NCBI GenBank assembly: GCA_041392785.1
Contig: JAWKLK010000001.1
Coordinates: 558,001 to 622,000 of the forward strand
Direction: 5' to 3'
Origin: OLB9 sp041392785
GTDB taxonomy: Bacteria > Bacteroidota > Bacteroidia > Chitinophagales > Saprospiraceae
Length of the DNA: 64,000 bases
Part shown: positions 35,758 through 44,121 of the stretch, one piece after another
Layout: each line of letters begins with the position of its first letter
Numbering within the stretch: position 1 is the stretch's first letter
Position numbers and translations under genes: made by a program
Notes under the pieces: generated by a model
What the model was told of the DNA's origin: nothing
The model's database searches: none
The model's input: only the letters and a program-made list of their open reading frames with translations

Positions 35758-37578
35758 CTATTGAAATCTTTTGTATAATTCATCTAAAGTGATGGTGAAG
35801 CTTGTTTTTCTACCGGACGGGCTTACCATTGGCATTTTACACGCTAGTAACTTATCTATTATTTCTAACATCTCTGACTCTTCGAGTTTTTTACCTCTTT
35901 TGATGGAAGATGAGACCGCTAAAGACCTGGATACATTGTCATCAATACCGAGATCCAATTCCAAATTTTGTCCATATTGATCTATAACATCATCCAAAAG
36001 TAATGCAACATTTTGCGAAGATTCAAGATGCGCAGGTGTACCATGTATCAAAAAGGCATCATTACCGAAATCTATAATATCAAAGCCAAGCGTATTAATT
36101 TTTTCTAAAATCTCATGCATAATTTCAGCTTTCGCTGGACTTAATGATAAGGTTATTGGAAATAATTCACGTTGGGATGTCACATTTTTTGTTTGGAATG
36201 ACTCTTGAAACTGCTCATACAATATTCTTTCATGAGCTGCTTGCTGATCTATCACCATTAACCCAGATTTAACTGGAAATGTGATATAACTTGTGTGTAA
36301 TTGGGTCGGATGATATTGGAATGATGGAGACCACAAAGCGCTTTCTTCTTGAGAAAGTTTCAAACTCTCACTTTCTAAAATATCAAAATTTGTTATTGGA
36401 GATGCTTGATTGGAATTTGAATGGCTTTCATAAAAATCAGTCCATGCATTGACTTGTTTTTGTGATGGATTCCCTGAATTGGTGTGCTGCATTCCGAATG
36501 TAGGAGAATAAGATGGGCTCTGAGATTTTCTTAATTCAAAACCTTCAAAAGCATTGGCAGGTGCATCAAAATCAAGCATTGGCAATAGACTATACTGTCC
36601 AAGTCCATGCTTTAAGGTCACCTTAAGGTAATTATAAATCAACCGTTCATCTTCAAATTTGATTTCGGTTTTTGTTGGGTGAACGTTTATATCTATGGTG
36701 GATGGATCCACTTCAAGGAATAAAAAGTAACCTGGATATTGATCTTTTGATATCAATTCATCATATGCACTTTTGATAGCATGATTAAGATAATTGCTTT
36801 TAATGAAACGATTATTCACAAAGACATATTGATCACCTTGTGTTTTTTTTGAAGCTTCCGGTTTTGTAATGAATCCAGAAACCGAAAGAAAATCAGTGTT
36901 TTCTTCTATTGGTATCAGTTTTTCTGCAATGTTTTTACCAAAAATCCCAATAATCCTGGCCTTGAGAGATTGCACTGGTAGATGATATACTTCATTACCA
37001 TTATGAAATAAAGAGAAATGAATGCTTGGATTTGCGATTGAAACTCTATGAAATTCTTCCAAAATGTGCTTCATCTCTACTGGATCCGACTTTAGAAACT
37101 TCCTTCGTGCTGGGACATTATAAAAAATGTTGTTGACAGTGATTGATGTTCCTTTAGGAGCTGTGGATTTTGACTGTTTTTTGACATCTGATCCTTCAAT
37201 ATAAATTTTATGTGCAATATCATTACCCTCTGAACACGTAATCAATTCCACATGGGCAATTGCGGCGATTGAGGCTAATGCTTCCCCTCTGAAACCCATT
37301 GTTTTAATGGAAAAAAGATCATTTGCTGTCCTTATCTTGGATGTAGCATGCCTTTCAAATGCCATCCTTGCATCTGTTTCGCTCATGCCTTTACCATTAT
37401 CTATAATTTGAATAGATGTTTTTCCTGCATCTTTAATAATCAACTTTATGGATGTACTGCCTGCATCAATAGCGTTCTCTAATAGTTCTTTTACCACTGA
37501 AGCAGGTCTCTGAATGACTTCTCCGGCTGCAATTTGATTTGCTATACTATCAGGTAATAATTGAATTATATCAGGCAT
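35758..37578 (-). CDS. mutL: DNA mismatch repair protein MutL
   Basis: GHKL-ATPase matchmaker of mismatch repair. The 606-residue product has the N-terminal ATPase motifs NAIDAGSTSIK, DNGKGM, and GFRGEALASIAAIA, a transducer domain ending about residue 335, a polar linker, and the C-terminal dimerisation domain. In that domain the endonuclease metal motif DQHAxxE reads DQQAAHERILYE (His to Gln). The later Cys-containing motifs are replaced (AVSSSIKRG and SPSGRKT). The nicking activity found in many MutL proteins is therefore doubtful here. First of the four closely spaced genes mutL-rhomboid-rhomboid-EEP. Confidence 0.95.
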   Translation of the reverse strand: MPDIIQLLPDSIANQIAAGEVIQRPASVVKELLENAIDAGSTSIKLIIKDAGKTSIQIIDNGKGMSETDARMAFERHATSKIRTANDLFSIKTMGFRGEALASIAAIAHVELITCSEGNDIAHKIYIEGSDVKKQSKSTAPKGTSITVNNIFYNVPARRKFLKSDPVEMKHILEEFHRVSIANPSIHFSLFHNGNEVYHLPVQSLKARIIGIFGKNIAEKLIPIEENTDFLSVSGFITKPEASKKTQGDQYVFVNNRFIKSNYLNHAIKSAYDELISKDQYPGYFLFLEVDPSTIDINVHPTKTEIKFEDERLIYNYLKVTLKHGLGQYSLLPMLDFDAPANAFEGFELRKSQSPSYSPTFGMQHTNSGNPSQKQVNAWTDFYESHSNSNQASPITNFDILESESLKLSQEESALWSPSFQYHPTQLHTSYITFPVKSGLMVIDQQAAHERILYEQFQESFQTKNVTSQRELFPITLSLSPAKAEIMHEILEKINTLGFDIIDFGNDAFLIHGTPAHLESSQNVALLLDDVIDQYGQNLELDLGIDDNVSRSLAVSSSIKRGKKLEESEMLEIIDKLLACKMPMVSPSGRKTSFTITLDELYKRFQ

Positions 37579-37591
37579 TAAACGAATCTGA

Positions 37592-37930
37592 CTAATTGTT
37601 TTGAAATATTTCGATCAAATTCGCTATCTTATCCGATTGTAAAATGGCATAAGTAACCAATAATAATACCGCTATAATATATAGTAATCTTAGATTTGAT
37701 TTTCTTACTTCCTGTTTTTTTACATCCGTATTTCCACCATACAATTTTCTGTGTATTCCAAACTTGATTCTTTCTTTTATTTGCTCAGCATCATTGTAAA
37801 TTGCATCATCTCCTGATTTCTTGTATCTTTCCAAACGTTTTTTCAAATCTTCTTTGTCAGGATCATAATATCTGGGTTTAAACCCAAACTCCTTCGGTTG
37901 AGGTCTCTTTCCAAAACTAATTTTGAGCAT
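37592..37930 (-). CDS. Small conserved membrane-anchored protein, unknown function
   Basis: A 112-residue protein with a basic, helical N-terminal part (KPRYYDPDKEDLKKRLERYKK) and a single transmembrane helix at about residues 82-100. A short acidic tail follows. The FKPRYYDPDKE segment resembles a small protein often found near mutL or gyrB in Bacteroidota and sometimes mislabelled as a riboflavin synthase subunit; nothing here supports an enzymatic role. It sits between gyrB (47-base gap) and mutL (13-base gap). Membership of the operon is likely. Confidence 0.75.
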   Translation of the reverse strand: MLKISFGKRPQPKEFGFKPRYYDPDKEDLKKRLERYKKSGDDAIYNDAEQIKERIKFGIHRKLYGGNTDVKKQEVRKSNLRLLYIIAVLLLVTYAILQSDKIANLIEIFQNN

Positions 37931-37977
37931 GGTACTACCTTATTTTGACAGTAAACAATTGCAATATAGTGAAAGTT

Positions 37978-39933
37978 TTATGCGTCTATATTTGCATACT
38001 TTGCATTTTCCTCAATAAACTGTCTACGTGGTGGTACTTCATCACCCATGAGCATTGAGAAAATTCTATCGGCTTCCATTGCATCATTGATAGTGACTTG
38101 TCTCAGAATTCTATTGGAAGGATCCATGGTTGTCTCCCAAAGTTGTTCTGCATTCATTTCTCCCAAGCCTTTATATCGCTGTGTCTTGATAGAGTTATCT
38201 TCCTTACCATTTGAGTAATTTTCAATAGCTGCCCTTCGCTCATCATCATTCCAACAATAGATGAAATTTTTTCCTTTCCTTACTTGATAAAGTGGTGGGG
38301 CTGCGATATAAATATGTCCCTGCTCTATCAATGGCTTCATATATCGGAAGAAAAATGTCATAATTAAAGTCGAAATGTGACTGCCATCTACATCGGCATC
38401 ACACATGATGACGATCTTATAGTAGCGCAACTTATCTATGTTTAATATTTTTTCTCCATTTTTCTCTTCTATGCTCACTCCTAGTGCAGTAAACATGTTT
38501 TTTATCTCTTCATTCTCATAAATCTTGTACTCCATTGCCTTTTCGACATTGAGGATCTTACCTCTCAGAGGCAGTATGGCTTGAAAATTTCTGTCTCTGC
38601 CTTGTTTTGCAGTTCCACCAGCTGAATCCCCTTCCACTAAAAATATTTCTGATTCTACTGGATCTTTTGAACTACAATCTGATAATTTTCCTGGAAGTCC
38701 TGTTCCGGTAAGGACATTTTTTCTTTGGACCAGTTCCCTAGCTTTACGTGCAGCGTGACGGGCAGTTGCAGCCAAGATTACTTTTTCGATGATCCGTCTA
38801 GCATTTGATGGATTTTCTTCCAAATATATTTTCAATGCATCACCCACCGCACGGGACACTATCCCTTTTACATCTGAATTGCCGAGTTCACCTTTTGTTT
38901 GACCTTTGAACTGGGGTTCAGGAACTTTTACTGATACTATGGCTGTCAATCCTTCTTTGAAGTCATCTCCTGATATATCTATCTTTAACTTACTAAACAA
39001 GCCATTATCATCACCATATTGCTTGAAAAGCCTTGATACGGCCATCCTAAATCCTTGTACATGGGTACCACCTTCTCTTGTATTGATGTTATTGACATAA
39101 GAAAAGATGTTCTCCTGGTAGCCTGTATTATATTGCATGGCCACTTCCACTTCTACATTATCTTCCTTTCCTGTGGCATATATAGGAGAATCCAAAAGTG
39201 GGGTCCTACTTTCATCTAAGAATATTACAAATTCTTTCAAACCACCTTCAGAATGAAATTCCTGTACTTTGGCTGTACCATCTTCTTCTAGAGTTCTTTC
39301 ATCTGTCAGCGTCAATGTCAATCCTTTATTAAGAAAAGACAATTCACGAATTCGTGAAGTAAGTGTAGTCAAATTATATTCTGTGGTCTCAAAAATAGAT
39401 GAGTCTGGTTTAAACGTTACTGTAGTACCTGTGGCATCAGAAGTACCTATCTCTTTTACTGGACCCAGTGGAATACCTTTTGAATATTCTTGTTCGAATA
39501 CCTTTCCTTCCCTGTATACTTCCACTCTTACATAATCTGAAAGCGCATTGACACAGGATACGCCTACGCCATGTAAACCACCAGATACCTTATAAGTATT
39601 TTTATCAAATTTACCACCAGCATGTAAAACAGTCATGACGACTTCCAAAGCAGATTTTTGTAGCTTTTCATGCATTCCAGTTGGAATACCTCTACCATTA
39701 TCCTTTACCGTAATAGAATTATCATTATGGACTATTACATCAATTTTGGAACAATAACCAGCTAAATGCTCATCTATTGAGTTGTCAATGACTTCCCAGA
39801 CCAAATGATGGAGTCCCTTTACATCTGTGCTTCCGATGTACATTCCAGGACGCATTCTTACGGCTTCTAACCCTTCTAATGCTTGTATATTTTCAGCACC
39901 ATAGGTGCTTTTTTGTTTCTTCTCTTCGCTCAT
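37978..39933 (-). CDS. gyrB: DNA gyrase subunit B
   Basis: ATPase subunit of gyrase. The 651-residue length is that of the compact GyrB of this phylum, without the ~165-residue insertion of proteobacterial GyrB. Visible motifs are the GHKL ATPase (VWEVIDNSIDEHLAGYC, VKDNGRGIPTG, KVSGGLHGVGVSCVNALS), the QTKGELGNSDV segment, and the TOPRIM metal sites EGDSAGGTAKQGRD and MCDADVDGSHI. The C-terminal PTRxxMGDEVPPRRQFIE-type end is also canonical. Two -7 elements lie upstream. gyrA is not in this window. It probably leads the long minus-strand operon toward mutL. Confidence 0.95.
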   Translation of the reverse strand: MSEEKKQKSTYGAENIQALEGLEAVRMRPGMYIGSTDVKGLHHLVWEVIDNSIDEHLAGYCSKIDVIVHNDNSITVKDNGRGIPTGMHEKLQKSALEVVMTVLHAGGKFDKNTYKVSGGLHGVGVSCVNALSDYVRVEVYREGKVFEQEYSKGIPLGPVKEIGTSDATGTTVTFKPDSSIFETTEYNLTTLTSRIRELSFLNKGLTLTLTDERTLEEDGTAKVQEFHSEGGLKEFVIFLDESRTPLLDSPIYATGKEDNVEVEVAMQYNTGYQENIFSYVNNINTREGGTHVQGFRMAVSRLFKQYGDDNGLFSKLKIDISGDDFKEGLTAIVSVKVPEPQFKGQTKGELGNSDVKGIVSRAVGDALKIYLEENPSNARRIIEKVILAATARHAARKARELVQRKNVLTGTGLPGKLSDCSSKDPVESEIFLVEGDSAGGTAKQGRDRNFQAILPLRGKILNVEKAMEYKIYENEEIKNMFTALGVSIEEKNGEKILNIDKLRYYKIVIMCDADVDGSHISTLIMTFFFRYMKPLIEQGHIYIAAPPLYQVRKGKNFIYCWNDDERRAAIENYSNGKEDNSIKTQRYKGLGEMNAEQLWETTMDPSNRILRQVTINDAMEADRIFSMLMGDEVPPRRQFIEENAKYANIDA

Positions 39934-39942
39934 ATTTTAAGG

Positions 39943-39950
39943 CAAATGTA
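39943..39950 (-). promoter_or_regulatory. -7 element (TACATTTG), gyrB-proximal
   Basis: Minus-strand TAnnTTTG match only 9 bases before the gyrB ATG. Use of this site would give a nearly leaderless transcript. A second candidate is at 39980-39987. Confidence 0.4.
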
Positions 39951-39979
39951 TTACTGATGTAAGATTTTTGTGAAATGTG

Positions 39980-39987
39980 CAAAGATA
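39980..39987 (-). promoter_or_regulatory. -7 element (TATCTTTG), gyrB-distal
   Basis: Minus-strand TAnnTTTG match ending 46 bases before the gyrB ATG; the more conventional of the two candidates. Confidence 0.5.
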
Positions 39988-40179
39988 ATGAATTTTACCT
40001 TCATCAGGAAATAAATTCAATACTTAATATATTAAAAATCAATTAAATGATTTCATAATATACTGTAAAATAGATATTGTTTTTCGTTGAAACTAATACG
40101 AAGAAATTGTGATGCGATTCAAATTAAGGCGCAATTTTGATTAATTCAAACCATTTCTAATTTAAAATAAAATTGACTC

Positions 40180-43100
40180 CTAATTGTGTGATTTATTATA
40201 TATTGTGACATCACCACGATACTGGATCTCTACTCCGTCTATAAATTTTACTGTTGCAATGTACACAAATACACCAGGATCTACAGGCACACCTTTGAAT
40301 TTTCCATCCCATCCATCTGTAGATGCAGGATCGGGAAGATAATTTGATTGATGCCAAACATTATTGCCCCATCTGTCAAAGATCTGAAAATCCTTTACAA
40401 TTTCAACTCCTACACCTACTCTTATTTGGAAATGGTCATTATTTCCGTCATTATTTGGTGTGAAAATATTAGAAAAATAAGCATGTCTGATATTCTTGAT
40501 CGTAACTTCGATATCGTCCTTGCCTAGACATCCATTTTCATCTACTGCGGTTACTGTGTATAAGGTAGTTTTTGATGGATTGAATACGACAGATTGGCAA
40601 TCAGAAGTAATGCACTCAATAAATTCATTTGGTGTCCAAGCTATGCTATTTATAACCGTTGGCGAACTTATAAATGTATTGATTACGTTTGAAGTTGTAC
40701 CTAATTGTATAGTCAGGTCTGGGCCAGCATCTACTAGTATGGGTTCTGGTTGATTGATAGTTATGATGGTGTCTATATGGCACCCTGCAGAATCAAACAT
40801 ACTCACTTTGTATATGCCTGCCTGCACAATGGCACAACTATCCTTTGGATATATAAGTCCATTATTGATTTGAAAGGTATATTTATTTCCAGTACCTCCT
40901 GAAATATTATCAACTGAAATGCAAGTCGTTCCATTATGACACAATGGTTCTGGTGTAGGTGCAAGGCTGCCTACCAATGGTGTTGCTGCTGTTAGCGTGT
41001 GACAAATTTCAGCAGAACATCCTTTCAGGTCAGTAACAGTAGCGCAATATGTACCTGCAGAAAGCCCCGATGCTATTTCGTCATCAGCTATTAATCCTGT
41101 CTCCCAGACATAGGTTTTGATACCAGGATTTCCTCCAGTAGTGGCTAAGACAATTTTTCCATTATCTGTATTGTTACAATCCAGCTCAACAGATTTATTG
41201 CGATCTACAAAAACAACTAGACTATCTGGTTCTGATAAATAGAGTGTATCAGAATACAAACAATCCTTACTATCTATGATTTCTAAAATAAATTCTCCAT
41301 TACTCAAATTTTGGATATTTGAACCACTCCTTGATATGTTAATCCAATTATACTCATATCCTGTCCCAGAACCGCCAGTTGCGCTGACTTCAATAAAACC
41401 ATCACTATACCCAAAACATGAAGGATTTCTCAATTTTGTGGCAAAAGTGTCTAAAAGCAAAGGGGGATTTGTCCCAACTTCAAAGAAAATAGTATCAGAT
41501 GCACACCCATTTGGATCTACAGCATATACCCAATTAGTTCCCGCTGACAAATTTATGGCAAGAAATGCTTGCTCTTCACCTGAGGACCAATAATACTTTA
41601 AATTTTGGGGACTATTAAAGATTACTGCGGTTCCATTGTTTTGACCAAAACATTTCACAGGCTGAGTTTGGGGGAATTCAAAATTTATGGCACTTCCTTC
41701 CAAAATTGTGTATTCTTCATCTTTTATACAGGAGCCTGGACCTTTTATGGTTAAAATATAATCACCCGCCACACCACTAAATGTTGGGCTACTACCAAGA
41801 ATTGCGCTATTTCCTTTTTCTCGCCACTCCAAAGTGACGTCATTGATATTCACATTTAAAGTAACTGAAATAGTTCCTTCATCTCCTGAACACTTAGCAT
41901 TTGTAATATCTGCCACAACATCCAAAGCTGACTTTGGCTCAACCACTATAGTATCTGGTAGAGATTCGCACCCTGTATTATCCTTAACAATGACAGTATA
42001 GGTGTCTGGACCAACATTGGTGACAGTTTGTGATGATGAAATAATAGAATTGGTGGAATTTCTCCAGATGATTATAAAAGGACCAGCTGTACTATTTATG
42101 TTTACTGCAATTTCCGCATCATTCATACCTGCGCAACTTATTTCTTTATTGACGGACGCATTGATGCTCAAGGCGCCTTGTTGATTCATCACGAAGGTTC
42201 GTTGTGCAGATGGACAGTTATTGGCATCAGTAATGGTAACTGAATATGTTCCTCCTGTAATATTCCCAATGGAGTCAATATTTGGCCCCTGTGCTGGATC
42301 CCAATTATAAACGTAGGGTAATGTACCTCCTGAATGATCGATTTTTATATATCCTGGATTTGTACAATCGGGCTGAACCACAGTGGCTTGAACATCCAGA
42401 ATTTCAGGTTCCAAAATATCTACTTCTATTTCGCCCATACACTGATTATTGTCAAAGGCCGTAATTTTATATCCCATACCGGGAGTAATATTTTGAATAA
42501 TAAGTTTTCCTGAACTATTGATACCAGGGAGATCACCACCATATGCATAACTTCCTATCGGCAAAGCTCTAATTTCAAGATAACCATCAGTATAACCATG
42601 ACATGTGACATCTCTTTTTTCAATAATTTCGAAATCAAGACTATCTACTTTGTAAGGAATATTATATGTGAGATCATTCGTATTGCAACCATTGGAATCT
42701 TGTATATTTATTTTAAAATCCCCTGCTGCCAGCCCAGATATAAATGCTGTAGGGGAAATTCTGTTCCACGCTCCAAAATTTAACCTATACTCATACTCAT
42801 CTCCTGAAGTGCCGACAAAAGGCTTTCCACCCGATACTTCAATTCTTATTCTTCCATTTTTTGATTTAGAACAAGTAGCTGAATCCAGTACAGTGACGGT
42901 TGTGATTAGTGGATTTACTTTCAGTTCGAATGAATCCTGGATTGAACATCCTGAACCATCAGTCAATGTCAAATAATATTTTCCTGCATCTAGCATAGTC
43001 AATTCCAATGGCACTGAAGGATTGTCGTGACTACCTGAAACAAAATTTGACCACTGAAATTCATATGGTGAGAGTCCTCCTGAAATGGAAGGTATTGTTA

Positions 43101-43947
43101 TTGTTCCGTTTCTTCTGTCCTGACAGGTTGGATCTTTTACAATAGGTGTGTCTAAAGTAAGAAGATAGTTTGAAGAAACATTTATACTCTTATTAACCAT
43201 TAGACCATTAGCATCCGTGATTACAATGGTATAATTCCCCAAGGTGATGTTATTGATTTTGATTCGATCCCCATCCTTTTGAATTGTACCAGTATAAGCA
43301 CCTCCATTGACACTGTAGGTATATGGAGGTGTACCACCTACTGTATAAAATGTCAAGCTCCCAGTATTGGAGCTTGGATTATTTTCATCAACATCACATT
43401 TATTGGCAAAAACTTGCATAGTGTTTGATATGATTTTGATAGAACCAGGATTAGATATCAGCCCAATTTCAAAAGATTCACCCTGATCATTCTGCCTGTA
43501 AACTTCTGCTACTGTGATCAGTCCATTGAAATATACTGGTGTGATATTTCCGGGTTCTCCAATGATATCAAAACACAAGGTAAATATTATCTCTCCATCA
43601 GATAAAGTCAAAGGGTCTCCTGCCCAAAGTAGATTTGCATACCCTGATCCACTATTACCACAATAGAACACATAATTATCACCAGTAGCAATAGAAGGAT
43701 GCTCATAAGCCGGTGGGCAAAGTGGCCTCACCAAAGTGGCATTGTAAGAAATATTAAATTGGAAGGATTCAATATCTGTAAAGTTTTTTACTGACACATC
43801 AAGGCAAACTTGACTACCCTTAGTACCCATAGCGCTAGAAAAAGTAAGTTCAAGCGGTGGGAAAGGTTGCGCATTTGTTATCTGAGTCAGTAGATAAAAT
43901 AGGCCAAACGCAAAAATAGATCTTAAATAAGATTGTCCTAAGTTCAT
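40180..43947 (-). CDS. Giant secreted SprB-repeat protein with gliding-motility-type C-terminus (T9SS type B)
   Basis: A 1255-residue cell-surface protein. After a signal peptide (from the ATG at 43947; an ATG 8 codons earlier is also in frame) comes a cohesin-like domain (about 15-155: SVKNFTDIESFQFNISYN). About ten SprB-type Ig-like repeats of 75-95 residues follow, each with the PxCxxxxxGxIxxxxxGGxxPYxYxW pattern and a G-x-Y-x-V-T-I-T-D-x-x-G-C end. The last ~90 residues are a CHU_C/gliding-motility C-terminal domain (FSNIFTPNNDGNNDHF, FDRWGNNVW, WDGKFKGVPVDPGVFVY), the type B signal for T9SS export. SprB-like proteins serve as motility or adhesion filaments. Many Cys residues within repeats may form disulfides. 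Monocistronic. Confidence 0.93.
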   Translation of the reverse strand: MNLGQSYLRSIFAFGLFYLLTQITNAQPFPPLELTFSSAMGTKGSQVCLDVSVKNFTDIESFQFNISYNATLVRPLCPPAYEHPSIATGDNYVFYCGNSGSGYANLLWAGDPLTLSDGEIIFTLCFDIIGEPGNITPVYFNGLITVAEVYRQNDQGESFEIGLISNPGSIKIISNTMQVFANKCDVDENNPSSNTGSLTFYTVGGTPPYTYSVNGGAYTGTIQKDGDRIKINNITLGNYTIVITDANGLMVNKSINVSSNYLLTLDTPIVKDPTCQDRRNGTITIPSISGGLSPYEFQWSNFVSGSHDNPSVPLELTMLDAGKYYLTLTDGSGCSIQDSFELKVNPLITTVTVLDSATCSKSKNGRIRIEVSGGKPFVGTSGDEYEYRLNFGAWNRISPTAFISGLAAGDFKINIQDSNGCNTNDLTYNIPYKVDSLDFEIIEKRDVTCHGYTDGYLEIRALPIGSYAYGGDLPGINSSGKLIIQNITPGMGYKITAFDNNQCMGEIEVDILEPEILDVQATVVQPDCTNPGYIKIDHSGGTLPYVYNWDPAQGPNIDSIGNITGGTYSVTITDANNCPSAQRTFVMNQQGALSINASVNKEISCAGMNDAEIAVNINSTAGPFIIIWRNSTNSIISSSQTVTNVGPDTYTVIVKDNTGCESLPDTIVVEPKSALDVVADITNAKCSGDEGTISVTLNVNINDVTLEWREKGNSAILGSSPTFSGVAGDYILTIKGPGSCIKDEEYTILEGSAINFEFPQTQPVKCFGQNNGTAVIFNSPQNLKYYWSSGEEQAFLAINLSAGTNWVYAVDPNGCASDTIFFEVGTNPPLLLDTFATKLRNPSCFGYSDGFIEVSATGGSGTGYEYNWINISRSGSNIQNLSNGEFILEIIDSKDCLYSDTLYLSEPDSLVVFVDRNKSVELDCNNTDNGKIVLATTGGNPGIKTYVWETGLIADDEIASGLSAGTYCATVTDLKGCSAEICHTLTAATPLVGSLAPTPEPLCHNGTTCISVDNISGGTGNKYTFQINNGLIYPKDSCAIVQAGIYKVSMFDSAGCHIDTIITINQPEPILVDAGPDLTIQLGTTSNVINTFISSPTVINSIAWTPNEFIECITSDCQSVVFNPSKTTLYTVTAVDENGCLGKDDIEVTIKNIRHAYFSNIFTPNNDGNNDHFQIRVGVGVEIVKDFQIFDRWGNNVWHQSNYLPDPASTDGWDGKFKGVPVDPGVFVYIATVKFIDGVEIQYRGDVTIYNKSHN

Positions 43948-43988
43948 GGATTTTTCGGTATTGTATTCCAATAATCTGAATTAAGGCA

Positions 43989-43996
43989 CAAATATA
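43989..43996 (-). promoter_or_regulatory. -7 element (TATATTTG) for the SprB-repeat gene
   Basis: Minus-strand TAnnTTTG match ending 41 bases before the ATG at 43947. Confidence 0.5.
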
Positions 43997-44121
43997 TGCA
44001 TCAATTCTTTAATATGTTGTTTTCAAGAGGGAAACGACTAATAGAAACGCAAATATCATGATTTTATTTCTAATTAGAATAATGAATTTACCAATAACAT
44101 TTGATGAAAAGGTCAATTCAT

